Program-made: the position numbers and the translations under genes | Assembly (NCBI GenBank): GCA_900546745.1 | Contig: URDT01000016.1 | Span: forward strand, 1-28,794 | From: an uncultured Mycoplasmatota bacterium | GTDB lineage: Bacteria; Bacillota_I; Bacilli_A; RF39; UBA660 | Length of the DNA stretch: 28,794 nucleotides | Direction: 5' to 3' | The notes under the pieces: generated by a model | Seen by the model: the letters and a program-made list of their open reading frames with translations, nothing else | Told to the model about the DNA's origin: nothing | Database searches by the model: none | Part shown: positions 1-6,656 of the stretch, in pieces | Numbering within the stretch: the stretch's first letter is position 1 | How the letters are laid out: each line of letters opens with the position of its first letter

Positions 1-13
1 CTTTTCTTTTCAT
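1..13 (-). CDS. 5' end of an unidentified gene running off the left edge
   Basis: Only the first four codons (MKRK...) are inside the window. The start is inferred from a Shine-Dalgarno AAAGGA at 23-28, nine bases upstream of an ATG at 11-13, and from a good promoter about 110 bases further upstream (133-161) reading towards it. A second ATG at 20-22 abuts the Shine-Dalgarno and is too close to be used well. The basic start would fit a signal peptide or a ribosomal or DNA-binding protein. The product cannot be named from this much sequence. Confidence 0.4.
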
Positions 14-40
14 TATTATCATTCCTTTCTTACATATTAG

Positions 41-63
41 AAAAGAGAGGTTTTTACCCCCCC
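41..63 (-). promoter_or_regulatory. GC-rich hairpin in the leader of the left-edge gene (possible attenuator)
   Basis: Read on the minus strand, a run of seven G followed by UAAAAACCUCUC can fold into a stem of about 8 bp (GGGGGGU with ACCUCUC, loop AAAA, including G-U pairs), followed by UUUU. It lies between the promoter at 133-161 and the Shine-Dalgarno at 23-28. It is by far the most GC-rich spot in this AT-rich region. The shape is that of a weak intrinsic terminator inside a 5' leader, so attenuation is possible. I could not match it to a riboswitch class I know. Confidence 0.35.
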
Positions 64-132
64 TGTTTGCTTTTGGAAAACGCGATATTTTGTCTTCTAC
101 AAACTATATTATGATTTACTTTTGATAGTTTC

Positions 133-161
133 ATTATAGCAAAACATTATCTATTTAGCAA
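133..161 (-). promoter_or_regulatory. SigA-type promoter with extended -10 for the left-edge gene
   Basis: On the minus strand: TTGCTA (156-161), a 17-base spacer, TATAAT (133-138), with TG one base upstream of the -10 (extended -10). Transcription would start near 126 and give a leader of about 110 nt before the ATG at 13. This is one of the best promoter matches in the window. Confidence 0.65.
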
Positions 162-167
162 TAACCT

Positions 168-254
168 TTATAACTTTTCTATTTCTTCTTTTGTTAAAAC
201 TGTGGCTTTCATGTTCTTCTTAACTTTTATTTTGCCGTTTTCATACCTAACACA
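168..254 (-). other. Short open stretch, probable gene remnant or tiny peptide
   Basis: Twenty-eight codons are open between an in-frame TAA (255-257) and a TAA at 168-170. They read like the lysine/glutamate-rich tail of a normal protein (ends TVLTKEEIEKL). The only internal ATG is at 210-212, would give 14 residues and has only a weak purine-rich upstream sequence. An extended -10 element (TGGTATGAT, -10 at 283-288) lies upstream. It is either the eroded end of a lost gene or a small peptide; nothing identifies a family. It lies in the gene-poor stretch 1-438, the only gap over 300 bases in the window. Confidence 0.25.
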
Positions 255-345
255 TTATTTTTTCTATTCTTAATTCATTTTTATCATACCACATTTATCA
301 CAATTTTAACCTTATATATTTACATGATAGAAGTAAATATTCCCA

Positions 346-377
346 AAAAATTGATAAGTTTATTCTTATCAATTTTT
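346..377 (-). terminator. AT-rich hairpin terminator downstream of the prepilin gene
   Basis: A perfect 13-bp inverted repeat (arms 346-358 and 365-377, core TTGATAAG/CTTATCAA) with a six-base loop lies about 60 bases after the prepilin stop. The arms end in A and T runs, so it could act on either strand. The only gene needing it is the minus-strand prepilin. Confidence 0.55.
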
Positions 378-438
378 CGTATTATTATCTATTTTTTTAT
401 AATTGATTTTAATATCTTATTATTTTTACAAGATTTAT

Positions 439-1479
439 TTACTCAGAAACAACATCTTTTGATATTGTTATTACTGGGCGAATGCCAATACCTTTATCTT
501 TTACAGAAGTCATTAAAGCACCTTGATTATTTACATACCACGTCGTATATGGTGCCATATCAAAACCAAGTAAATGAGTCCAATAACCTCCAATATCTCC
601 GTAAGCGCTAGAGTCTTCTACATCACACCCATATATTTCACAATCATAAGTGTTAACAAATAGCCAAGAATACTTACCACTACTACATCCATTCTCAGCA
701 GTTTCATACTTCTCACCTGTAGCAAGGCAAAATCCTTCATTATCGCCCAACCAATTTTCAAGATTTGTAACGTCAGCTACTTCATGAGTCGTAATTAATC
801 TTGTTTTTAAATTACTGTCCCATTTTGATGTGTCAGCTGCTACCTGCTTTTCGACTTCAGAAGAATCTGTAGAATTTACTATTGCTGTGGTATTATGATC
901 TAATATCATGTTATAATTAGTTTCATCTTCACTATAAATATACCACTTCATACAGCCTGTCTTTGTTCCTGTTGTACTAACACTATTTGAAGCATCACAA
1001 TTTTTTGTTAAATCTGTTGGATCTAAATATACTACTCCTTTATGTGTATCACCTTCTTGTGCTGCTACTTTTGTTGGTCCAGATTTTATAACTTCGCCTT
1101 CTATTTCTTCCGGTTCTGTTCCTTTAGTAATATCTTTCCCTTTTGTTACAACATATTTTCCTATTACAAAGGAATAATTGGTTACTAATCCTTTTTCTAT
1201 TTTTAACCATCCTTTTGTTGGAGATTCTCCTTTTACAGTAATTCCAGTCATTGGAACATTATAAGTTCCATCATTAATTAAGTTTTCATTCTTCACTTGA
1301 TTAATTGCTACTTGTTTTTCTACAGCATCTATATATCCTAGTGCTGATTGTTCAGAAGCTCCTTTTCTTGCTTTTTCAATAACTCCTAATATTGTTGGTG
1401 TTGCAATTAAAGCAATAATTGCTAGTATTACGATAACTGCTAGTAATTCTATTAGTGTAAATCCTGTTTTCTTCATCAC
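439..1479 (-). CDS. Type IV prepilin-like protein with large Cys-rich C-terminal domain
   Basis: The N-terminus is a class III (prepilin) signal: MMKKTG followed by FTLIELLAVIVILAIIALIA, with the expected Glu at mature position 5 and a long hydrophobic helix. Prepilin peptidase should cut after the Gly, leaving a membrane-anchored subunit. The rest (about residues 60-346) is a large soluble domain ending in GIGIRPVITI, which resembles the closing strand of lectin-like or DUF6273-type folds; that similarity is tentative. It has six cysteines, an even number that would allow three disulfides outside the cell. No pilus assembly ATPase, peptidase or other pilin is nearby, so assembly must rely on genes elsewhere. 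The Shine-Dalgarno AGGAG (1487-1491) is 7 bases from a GTG at 1479 and 10 from an ATG at 1476; either could be the start. Well above the usual 100-200 residues of a pseudopilin. Confidence 0.8.
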   Translation of the reverse strand: MMKKTGFTLIELLAVIVILAIIALIATPTILGVIEKARKGASEQSALGYIDAVEKQVAINQVKNENLINDGTYNVPMTGITVKGESPTKGWLKIEKGLVTNYSFVIGKYVVTKGKDITKGTEPEEIEGEVIKSGPTKVAAQEGDTHKGVVYLDPTDLTKNCDASNSVSTTGTKTGCMKWYIYSEDETNYNMILDHNTTAIVNSTDSSEVEKQVAADTSKWDSNLKTRLITTHEVADVTNLENWLGDNEGFCLATGEKYETAENGCSSGKYSWLFVNTYDCEIYGCDVEDSSAYGDIGGYWTHLLGFDMAPYTTWYVNNQGALMTSVKDKGIGIRPVITISKDVVSE

Positions 1480-1502
1480 TTATCATCTCCTATTGTATTT
1501 AT

Positions 1503-1532
1503 ATAATATCATATTTTTAATTCTGTTGTAAA
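1503..1532 (-). promoter_or_regulatory. Promoter of the prepilin gene
   Basis: Minus strand: TTTACA (1527-1532), an 18-base spacer, TATTAT (1503-1508) with an extended TGA just upstream. It lies just upstream of the AGGAG ribosome-binding site of the prepilin gene. The -35 overlaps a perfect palindrome (1528-1544). Confidence 0.55.
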
Positions 1533-1544
1533 CTTTAAGTTTAC
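1528..1544. promoter_or_regulatory. Palindrome over the prepilin -35 (possible operator)
   Basis: GTAAACTT-T-AAGTTTAC is a perfect 8-1-8 inverted repeat covering five bases of the -35 hexamer. Position and symmetry suit a dimeric repressor site. No regulator is identifiable nearby, and AT-rich palindromes can occur by chance. Confidence 0.35.
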
Positions 1545-1590
1545 TCTTTCATAAAAAATAAGTCACCAATCATAATTTCTCATTCAAAGT

Positions 1591-1618
1591 AAAAAGATAG
1601 AATCATAAACTCTATCTT
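1591..1618 (-). terminator. Terminator of the suf operon
   Basis: An 8-bp stem (AAGATAGA paired with TCTATCTT, loop of 9) starts five bases after the sufS stop and is followed on the minus strand by TTTTT. It ends the sufC-sufD-sufS transcript, so no further suf gene is co-transcribed downstream. Confidence 0.75.
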
Positions 1619-1623
1619 ATCTT

Positions 1624-2817
1624 TTATATTATTTCTGCCTTTATATTAGGATTTTTTAACGCGCTCACCAATTGATCAATTTCTTCTTTAGTATTATAAA
1701 ATGATAAACTAATACGAACTGTATTTTTAATATTAATTTCATCTTTTAAAATCTTAGAGCAATGGTTACCAGCTCTTACACAAATATGATATTTATTTAG
1801 ATAGATTGCTAAATCTTGAGCAAAAATATCTTTATAATTAATTGTTATAATACTGCTTTCACTAGTTTCATTATAAATAATTACATTTTCTATCTTCTTT
1901 AATTCTGAAACAGCGTACTCTCTAAGATTATGTTCATATTGTTCAATTTGATTCATATCTAAATGATTTAAATACTCAATGATAGCTCCAAAACCTATCA
2001 CTCCTGCAATATTAGGAGTCCCTGCCTCTAGTAAAGAGGGAACTTCATCATAAATTCTAGCAAAATCACTATTATAAGTACTATTCATTCCTCCACCAAA
2101 TATAATAGGTCGAATATTATTCAAAAGAGAATTTTTTCCATACAATACTCCAACTCCTGTTGGTCCATACATTTTATGAGCAGAAAATGCCAAAAAATCA
2201 ATATCTAACGCTTGAACATCAATTTTCATATGAGGAACACTTTGAGCTCCATCTACTACTACTAAAATATTATTTTGATGTGCGAATTCTATAATTTCTT
2301 TCAAAGGTCTAACATCACCAACTACATTAGTAATATGTGCTAAAGCAATCACTTTTGTTTTAGGAGTAACAGCTTTTTTTACATTTTCTAACGTCATTTT
2401 TAAGTGACCATCCAATTCAATATATTTTACATCTAATTGTTTTTCATCTGCTAATTCAAACCAAGGAAGCACAGTTGAAGCATGTTCACTTTTATTAATT
2501 AAAACTTCATCCCCTGGCTCTAAATTATATCTAAAATAACCAAAAACAATTTTATTTAAAGAATCTGTAGTTCCACTCGTAAAAATAATTTCTTCTTTTT
2601 GCTTGGCATGAATAAACTGTTGAACTAATTCTCTTGAATGTTCATAGGCATTATCAACTTTCAAACTTAAATCATAATCTCCACGATGAGCATTCGCACT
2701 ATAATGATTATAATAATCACTAATTGTTTCACTTAATACCTTTGGTTTCAATGTTGTAGCACCATTATCAAAATAAATAACATTTTGTTTTAAAAGTTCG
2801 AAATCATCACGATGCAT
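1624..2817 (-). CDS. sufS: SufS-type cysteine desulfurase
   Basis: A PLP-dependent class V aminotransferase that removes sulfur from L-cysteine as an enzyme persulfide for Fe-S cluster assembly. Visible motifs are FDNGATT near the N-terminus, the PLP-binding lysine in FSAHKMYGPTG and the active cysteine in CVRAGNHCSK near the C-terminus. With the start chosen here it is 397 residues, normal for SufS. The start is the ATG at 2815-2817, which has GGAGGTGAT directly upstream; a longer frame from 2841 would bury that ribosome-binding site. The gene begins four bases after the sufD stop, as last gene of the sufCDS operon. SufU, the usual Gram-positive sulfur acceptor, and SufB are not encoded here, because a terminator follows at once. 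Confidence 0.92.
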   Translation of the reverse strand: MHRDDFELLKQNVIYFDNGATTLKPKVLSETISDYYNHYSANAHRGDYDLSLKVDNAYEHSRELVQQFIHAKQKEEIIFTSGTTDSLNKIVFGYFRYNLEPGDEVLINKSEHASTVLPWFELADEKQLDVKYIELDGHLKMTLENVKKAVTPKTKVIALAHITNVVGDVRPLKEIIEFAHQNNILVVVDGAQSVPHMKIDVQALDIDFLAFSAHKMYGPTGVGVLYGKNSLLNNIRPIIFGGGMNSTYNSDFARIYDEVPSLLEAGTPNIAGVIGFGAIIEYLNHLDMNQIEQYEHNLREYAVSELKKIENVIIYNETSESSIITINYKDIFAQDLAIYLNKYHICVRAGNHCSKILKDEINIKNTVRISLSFYNTKEEIDQLVSALKNPNIKAEII

Positions 2818-2821
2818 ATTA

Positions 2822-3604
2822 TCACCTCCAATATTTTTCAATAATTTTTTCTAAACGGTCATCTTGAATTCCATCTAATAAGAATCCTTTTGTCATTAAA
2901 ATAGTTGCTGTATTTCTATCAATTCCTCTACTTTGTAAGTAGAATAATTCTTCCTCATCAAATCTTCCAATTAAAGCAGAATGATTGGCAACAACATCAT
3001 TTTCTTCAATTAATAACTTAGGAGCAATTGTACATTTATGGTCATTAAATGTAACAATTTGATTTTTTTGATCTACTTCACATCCAATAACATTGTTAGG
3101 TACAATTCCTGTGACATCTAATTGTATAGATCCATCTAGTATATTTACACCACGATTGACAATATTACTAATTGTATTTTTATCATTGTGATATACAATT
3201 AAATCATATTTTTGAGGTTCTGTAGAAATTGTTTTTAAACAGTAGTCAATCATAGCATGTTCCCCATTTAACTCTACAATATCTACTTCTTTTATTTTTT
3301 TACAATCATAAAACTTTGTTGTTTTTAAGTATGCATTTTTTCCTATTACATAACGATATTGAGCTTTTAAACTATCATCATGTCTTAGTTCAAATAATTC
3401 TAAATGAAGATTATTTGGAATGACAAATTCTAAATCTATTTTAGAACTACTAGAATGATATTCAATTTCTAAAGAGGTATCTTTTTTTACTGTAACAATC
3501 ATTTTTTTTACATCAAATAATTCAAAGCGATCAAATGAAGTAATATCTAAAGACTCATCAACTTCTAATTCTATTTTGTTGTTTACCACTATTATTCTAT
3601 TCAT
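2822..3604 (-). CDS. sufD: Short SufB/SufD-family Fe-S scaffold protein
   Basis: A beta-helix scaffold subunit that partners the SufC ATPase in building Fe-S clusters. The recognisable SufBD core is at the C-terminus: LLIEENDVVANHSALIGR, then FYLQSRGIDRNTA and a closing GF motif. At 260 residues it is well below the 400 or more of typical SufD or SufB; the N-terminal region is reduced and the protein is nearly all beta-helix core. Its ATG overlaps the sufC stop by eight bases (ATGAATAG), implying coupled translation and matched amounts. It could be a true SufD with SufB elsewhere, or the single scaffold of a minimal SufBC-type machine; this window cannot decide. Family assignment is firm, the D versus B label less so. 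Confidence 0.82.
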   Translation of the reverse strand: MNRIIVVNNKIELEVDESLDITSFDRFELFDVKKMIVTVKKDTSLEIEYHSSSSKIDLEFVIPNNLHLELFELRHDDSLKAQYRYVIGKNAYLKTTKFYDCKKIKEVDIVELNGEHAMIDYCLKTISTEPQKYDLIVYHNDKNTISNIVNRGVNILDGSIQLDVTGIVPNNVIGCEVDQKNQIVTFNDHKCTIAPKLLIEENDVVANHSALIGRFDEEELFYLQSRGIDRNTATILMTKGFLLDGIQDDRLEKIIEKYWR

Positions 3605-4376
3605 GATTTTCTAAATCCTTTACGTCACTTGAACTAATTTCTTGTAATATTGTTTCATAACCTTTTGATTCTATTTCTTGAACTAAAGAGTGATCGCCAG
3701 ATTTTACAATATGCCCATTCATCATAATATGAACAAAGTCAGGTTGAATATAGTCTAATAATCTTTGGTAATGTGTAATCAAAATAATTCCTGCTTCTTC
3801 TTTTTGATAATAATCCATTACGTTTTCTCCCACAATTTTTAAACTATCTACATCTAGTCCTGAATCAATTTCATCTAATAAAATCATAGAAGGTTTTAAT
3901 AATTTCATTTGAAGGATTTCATTTTTCTTTCTTTCTCCTCCTGAAAAGCCACTATTAATAGCACGATGAACCATATCAGGATTCATTTTTAAATCTACAC
4001 AAGTTTGATTAATTTCTTTAATAAAAGACATTAATTTAAAATTTGTTCCTTGTCTGACATGAAGAGCAGTTCTTAAAAAGTCAGCATTTGTTACTCCTTC
4101 AATGCTAATTGGCATTTGCATTCCTAAGAATAATCCTAATCTTGCTCTTTCATCCGTTGTTAAATCATTGATATTTTTTCCATCAAATAAAATTTCACCT
4201 GATACTAATTCATATCTAGAATCTCCCATAATAACTCTAGATAAAGTAGATTTTCCCGTTCCATTAGGTCCCATAATAGCATGGATTTCTCCTGTTTTTA
4301 CTTCTAGAGAAAACTGATTTAAAATAGTTTTTCCTTCTATTTTAGCTGTAACATCTTTTAAAGTTAATGTATGCAT
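3597..4376 (-). CDS. sufC: SufC, ABC-type ATPase of Fe-S cluster assembly
   Basis: Cytoplasmic ABC ATPase that drives Fe-S assembly on the SufB/SufD scaffold. It shows Walker A GPNGTGKST (about residues 36-44), the signature SGGERKKNEILQ, Walker B with D-loop MILLDEIDSGLDVD and the H-loop in LITHYQRLL. SGGERKK and IDSGLDVD are typical of SufC rather than transport ATPases, and no permease gene is nearby. The length of 259 is close to the usual 250. The start is supported by TTGGAGATG nine bases upstream. It is the first gene of the operon and has an extended -10 promoter at 4398-4426. Confidence 0.95.
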   Translation of the reverse strand: MHTLTLKDVTAKIEGKTILNQFSLEVKTGEIHAIMGPNGTGKSTLSRVIMGDSRYELVSGEILFDGKNINDLTTDERARLGLFLGMQMPISIEGVTNADFLRTALHVRQGTNFKLMSFIKEINQTCVDLKMNPDMVHRAINSGFSGGERKKNEILQMKLLKPSMILLDEIDSGLDVDSLKIVGENVMDYYQKEEAGIILITHYQRLLDYIQPDFVHIMMNGHIVKSGDHSLVQEIESKGYETILQEISSSDVKDLENHE

Positions 4377-4397
4377 ATTCTCATCTCCAATATTATT

Positions 4398-4426
4398 ATT
4401 CTATCAAATTATTCATTATTTAACTA
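4398..4426 (-). promoter_or_regulatory. Probable promoter of sufCDS
   Basis: Minus strand: TAGTTA (4421-4426), a 17-base spacer, TAGAAT (4398-4403) preceded by TGA (extended -10). The -35 is weak. It lies between the mtaB terminator and the sufC ribosome-binding site, the only place for an operon promoter. Confidence 0.4.
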
Positions 4427-4445
4427 GTATTTCAAGTACATTTCC

Positions 4446-4474
4446 AAAAAATATCCGAGAAATTATTCGGATAT
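4446..4474 (-). terminator. Terminator overlapping the end of mtaB
   Basis: ATATCCGA/TCGGATAT (4451-4458 and 4467-4474) form an 8-bp stem followed by a T run on the minus strand. The mtaB stop codon (4463-4465) lies in the loop, so the last codons of the gene form one arm. Confidence 0.75.
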
Positions 4475-5731
4475 ACAATATGGGTATTCTATTTTAACAA
4501 TTTTAGCTTTTTTATCTTGATTTAAATCTTGTTTAGAGCCTTTCATCTTAATGAATAAATAATTACCAGTATGCCCCATAATATTACCATCTTTTTCTGT
4601 TTCTGGTAAAAAAACAACTTCTTTTTGAATAAATTGATTCATATAATCAAGTTCTAATTTTTTAGAAAGTTCTAGTAAAGTAGATACACGCTGTTTTTTT
4701 ATAATACCATTGACTTGATTAGGCATTAAAGCTGCTTTTGTTTGATCTCTTTTAGAATATGGAAAAACATGTAATTTAGAAAATTTCACTTTTTGAATTG
4801 TATCAATTGTTTCTAAAAACTCTTCATCTGTTTCTCCAGGAAATCCTACAATAACATCTGTTGTAATAGACATGAGAGGACGAATTTTTCTAATTTTTTC
4901 AATTTTATCTATAAATTCACTTTTATTATATTTTCGATGCATTCTTTTTAAAACAGAATCTGAGCCACTTTGAAGAGGAATATGTAAATGATCTACAATA
5001 ACAGAACTATTTTTCATAACTTCCAATACCTTATCATTAATTTCATTCATTTCAATAGAAGAAATACGAAGTCTTTCTAATCCTTCCATTTGAACTAACT
5101 CTTCTAATAAATCACTAAATTTATAATGTTCGAATTCGGCACCATAATTTCCTGTATGAATTCCTGTTAAAACAATTTCTTTATGCCCCTTTTCAATTAA
5201 TGTTTGAACTTCTTTCAATACATCTTCTCTTTTTTTACTACGAACATTTCCTCTTGTATAAGGAATTACACAATAAGAACAATAGTTATTACATCCATCT
5301 TGAATTTTAACAAAAGCTCTTGTTTTATTAAAATTATTTAATTGCATAGATTCGAACTCCAAGTTTTTCATTTCTTGAATGTCTAATAAATGTTGATGAT
5401 TTTTTTTATATTCTTCAATATAATCCACTATTTTTGATTTGTTGATATTTCCTAAAATAATATCAGCATCTTCTATATCATCCTTTTTATTTTGTGTCAT
5501 ACACCCTACTACTACAATAATAGAATTAGGATTACTTTTTTTTGCATGATGAATGGTCTTCCTAGATTTACTATCTGCCATATTAGTAACAGTACATGTA
5601 TTAATAATAGAAATATCAGCTGGTTCGTCTGTTGATACTTCTATATATCCAGCACCTTTTAAATGGTCAGCCATTACATTAGATTCATAAGTGTTTACTT
5701 TACACCCTAGTGTATAAATATTAAACTTCAT
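4463..5731 (-). CDS. mtaB: tRNA t6A37 methylthiotransferase MtaB
   Basis: A radical-SAM enzyme with two 4Fe-4S clusters that adds a methylthio group to t6A37 of tRNAs reading ANN codons, giving ms2t6A. The N-terminal domain has three cluster-binding cysteines in TLGCKVN, INTCTVT and VVGCMTQ. The radical-SAM CxxxCxxC motif is in DGCNNYCSYCVIPYTRG (about residues 147-163), and a C-terminal TRAM-like region follows. The TLGCKVN start and the 422-residue length separate MtaB from MiaB and RimO. In Bacillus subtilis the gene (yqeV) follows rsmE (yqeU); here rsmE is the next gene but one, with a membrane-protein gene and a terminator between. It has its own promoter (5756-5784) and an AGAGGTG ribosome-binding site. 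Its clusters would come from the adjacent Suf system. Confidence 0.93.
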   Translation of the reverse strand: MKFNIYTLGCKVNTYESNVMADHLKGAGYIEVSTDEPADISIINTCTVTNMADSKSRKTIHHAKKSNPNSIIVVVGCMTQNKKDDIEDADIILGNINKSKIVDYIEEYKKNHQHLLDIQEMKNLEFESMQLNNFNKTRAFVKIQDGCNNYCSYCVIPYTRGNVRSKKREDVLKEVQTLIEKGHKEIVLTGIHTGNYGAEFEHYKFSDLLEELVQMEGLERLRISSIEMNEINDKVLEVMKNSSVIVDHLHIPLQSGSDSVLKRMHRKYNKSEFIDKIEKIRKIRPLMSITTDVIVGFPGETDEEFLETIDTIQKVKFSKLHVFPYSKRDQTKAALMPNQVNGIIKKQRVSTLLELSKKLELDYMNQFIQKEVVFLPETEKDGNIMGHTGNYLFIKMKGSKQDLNQDKKAKIVKIEYPYCISE

Positions 5732-5755
5732 AAAAACACCTCTTTTTACTAAAAC

Positions 5756-5784
5756 ATAATATCATTAATTGGTTAAATTTACAA
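5756..5784 (-). promoter_or_regulatory. Promoter of mtaB
   Basis: Minus strand: TTGTAA (5779-5784), 17-base spacer, TATTAT (5756-5761) with extended TGA. It lies between the terminator of the upstream operon and the mtaB ribosome-binding site. Confidence 0.6.
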
Positions 5785-5808
5785 TAAACAGTTTCATATT
5801 TTAAAACG

Positions 5809-5843
5809 AAAAAAAGAAAACTTCAATTCTATTTGAAATTTTC
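5809..5843 (-). terminator. Terminator of the 5869-9412 operon
   Basis: An 11-bp stem with one G-U pair (arms 5816-5826 and 5833-5843, loop 6) followed on the minus strand by seven T. It lies 25 bases after the stop of the membrane-protein gene at 5869. Confidence 0.8.
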
Positions 5844-5868
5844 TTTCATATTACTGATAAATATTCAT

Positions 5869-6654
5869 TTATAAATTACTTCTAAATTCTTTTAGAGCTT
5901 GTAAAAATTCATCATTTTTTTTGAGTTGTTCAGAAAGAACATTCACGCTTGTAGTAACACTTTGATTATTTTTTTCTTGATAATATTTGCTGACATCTTC
6001 TCCAAAATAACTGTTGAAACTTAAATCATCATTTTTATTAAAGGAACGAACTTTTGGATATTCTAAATGCTCATCCATTTTCCCAAATATTGGTGAAATA
6101 AATTCTGTACTTTTGAATTTTTTATCTTTATTTTCTCTTGGCGATTCAATTTTAGCAATTGCTTGATCTAAAGACTTCAATGGTTTTGGCTTTTCTGTTA
6201 AAAATTCAATTGGATTTTGATCTTTCAATTGCTGATAACTGATAATAGCATTCTCTTCTTGATCTCTCTCAAAATTCTCTGTTTCTGCTTTTTTAGCATC
6301 TGCTGCTTTTAAAAGTTCTTGATAACTAATAATAGCATTTTCTTCTTGGTCTCTTTCAAAGTTTTCTATCTTGGTTTCATTTTTCTTTTCCAAATCGTTT
6401 TGCATAACACTTAGCATTTCCTCTAAGTTTATTTGTTTTTTAGGTTCTGAACTCTTCGGCTCAATTTTTGTAACTTGAACTTCTTCATTACGAGGTTTTG
6501 CTTTTACAAGATCATCTAACAACTCATCTATTTCAGCTTGATCATTTTTTTTATCTTTATAAATAATAAAAACAATAAGTCCTACAATCACAAATAAAAT
6601 AATACAGGATATTAAAATTAATACATTTGTTGATATTGAAATATTAATCATCAT
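5869..6654 (-). CDS. Membrane-anchored hypothetical protein with internal peptide repeat
   Basis: I do not recognise this family. One N-terminal transmembrane helix (about residues 8-34, ending in FIIYKDKK) precedes a long, charged, low-complexity tail that should lie in the cytoplasm by the positive-inside rule. The 16-residue peptide ENFERDQEENAIISYQ occurs twice (coding positions 6319-6366 and 6232-6279), 29 residues apart. The C-terminus has a more structured look (SPIFGKMDEHLEYP to the end) and may bind a partner. The gene overlaps or abuts the rsmE stop. GGAG at 6660-6663 serves one of three consecutive ATGs (6651, 6654, 6657), and I take 6654. It is the last gene of the hemW-HD-rsmE unit and is followed by a strong terminator. 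It may scaffold or tether something at the membrane; that is a guess. Confidence 0.75.
   Translation of the reverse strand: MMINISISTNVLILISCIILFVIVGLIVFIIYKDKKNDQAEIDELLDDLVKAKPRNEEVQVTKIEPKSSEPKKQINLEEMLSVMQNDLEKKNETKIENFERDQEENAIISYQELLKAADAKKAETENFERDQEENAIISYQQLKDQNPIEFLTEKPKPLKSLDQAIAKIESPRENKDKKFKSTEFISPIFGKMDEHLEYPKVRSFNKNDDLSFNSYFGEDVSKYYQEKNNQSVTTSVNVLSEQLKKNDEFLQALKEFRSNL
6232..6366 (-). repeat. Two-copy 48-bp coding repeat
   Basis: Copies at 6319-6366 and 6232-6279 encode the identical peptide ENFERDQEENAIISYQ. By eye the DNA copies differ at seven of 48 positions and every difference is synonymous. The duplication is therefore not recent, and the peptide is under selection. Confidence 0.85.
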
Positions 6655-6656
6655 CA

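Noticed and set aside
13..130. Known riboswitch (c-di-GMP, preQ1 and similar) in the left-edge leader
   Set aside because: I compared the leader with the core motifs I know and found no match beyond a short GCAAAC; only a simple hairpin is supported.
324..611. Plus-strand open frame in the prepilin 3' region
   Set aside because: Composition is that of AT-rich antisense sequence, it overlaps a terminator and a clear gene, and it has no ribosome-binding site.
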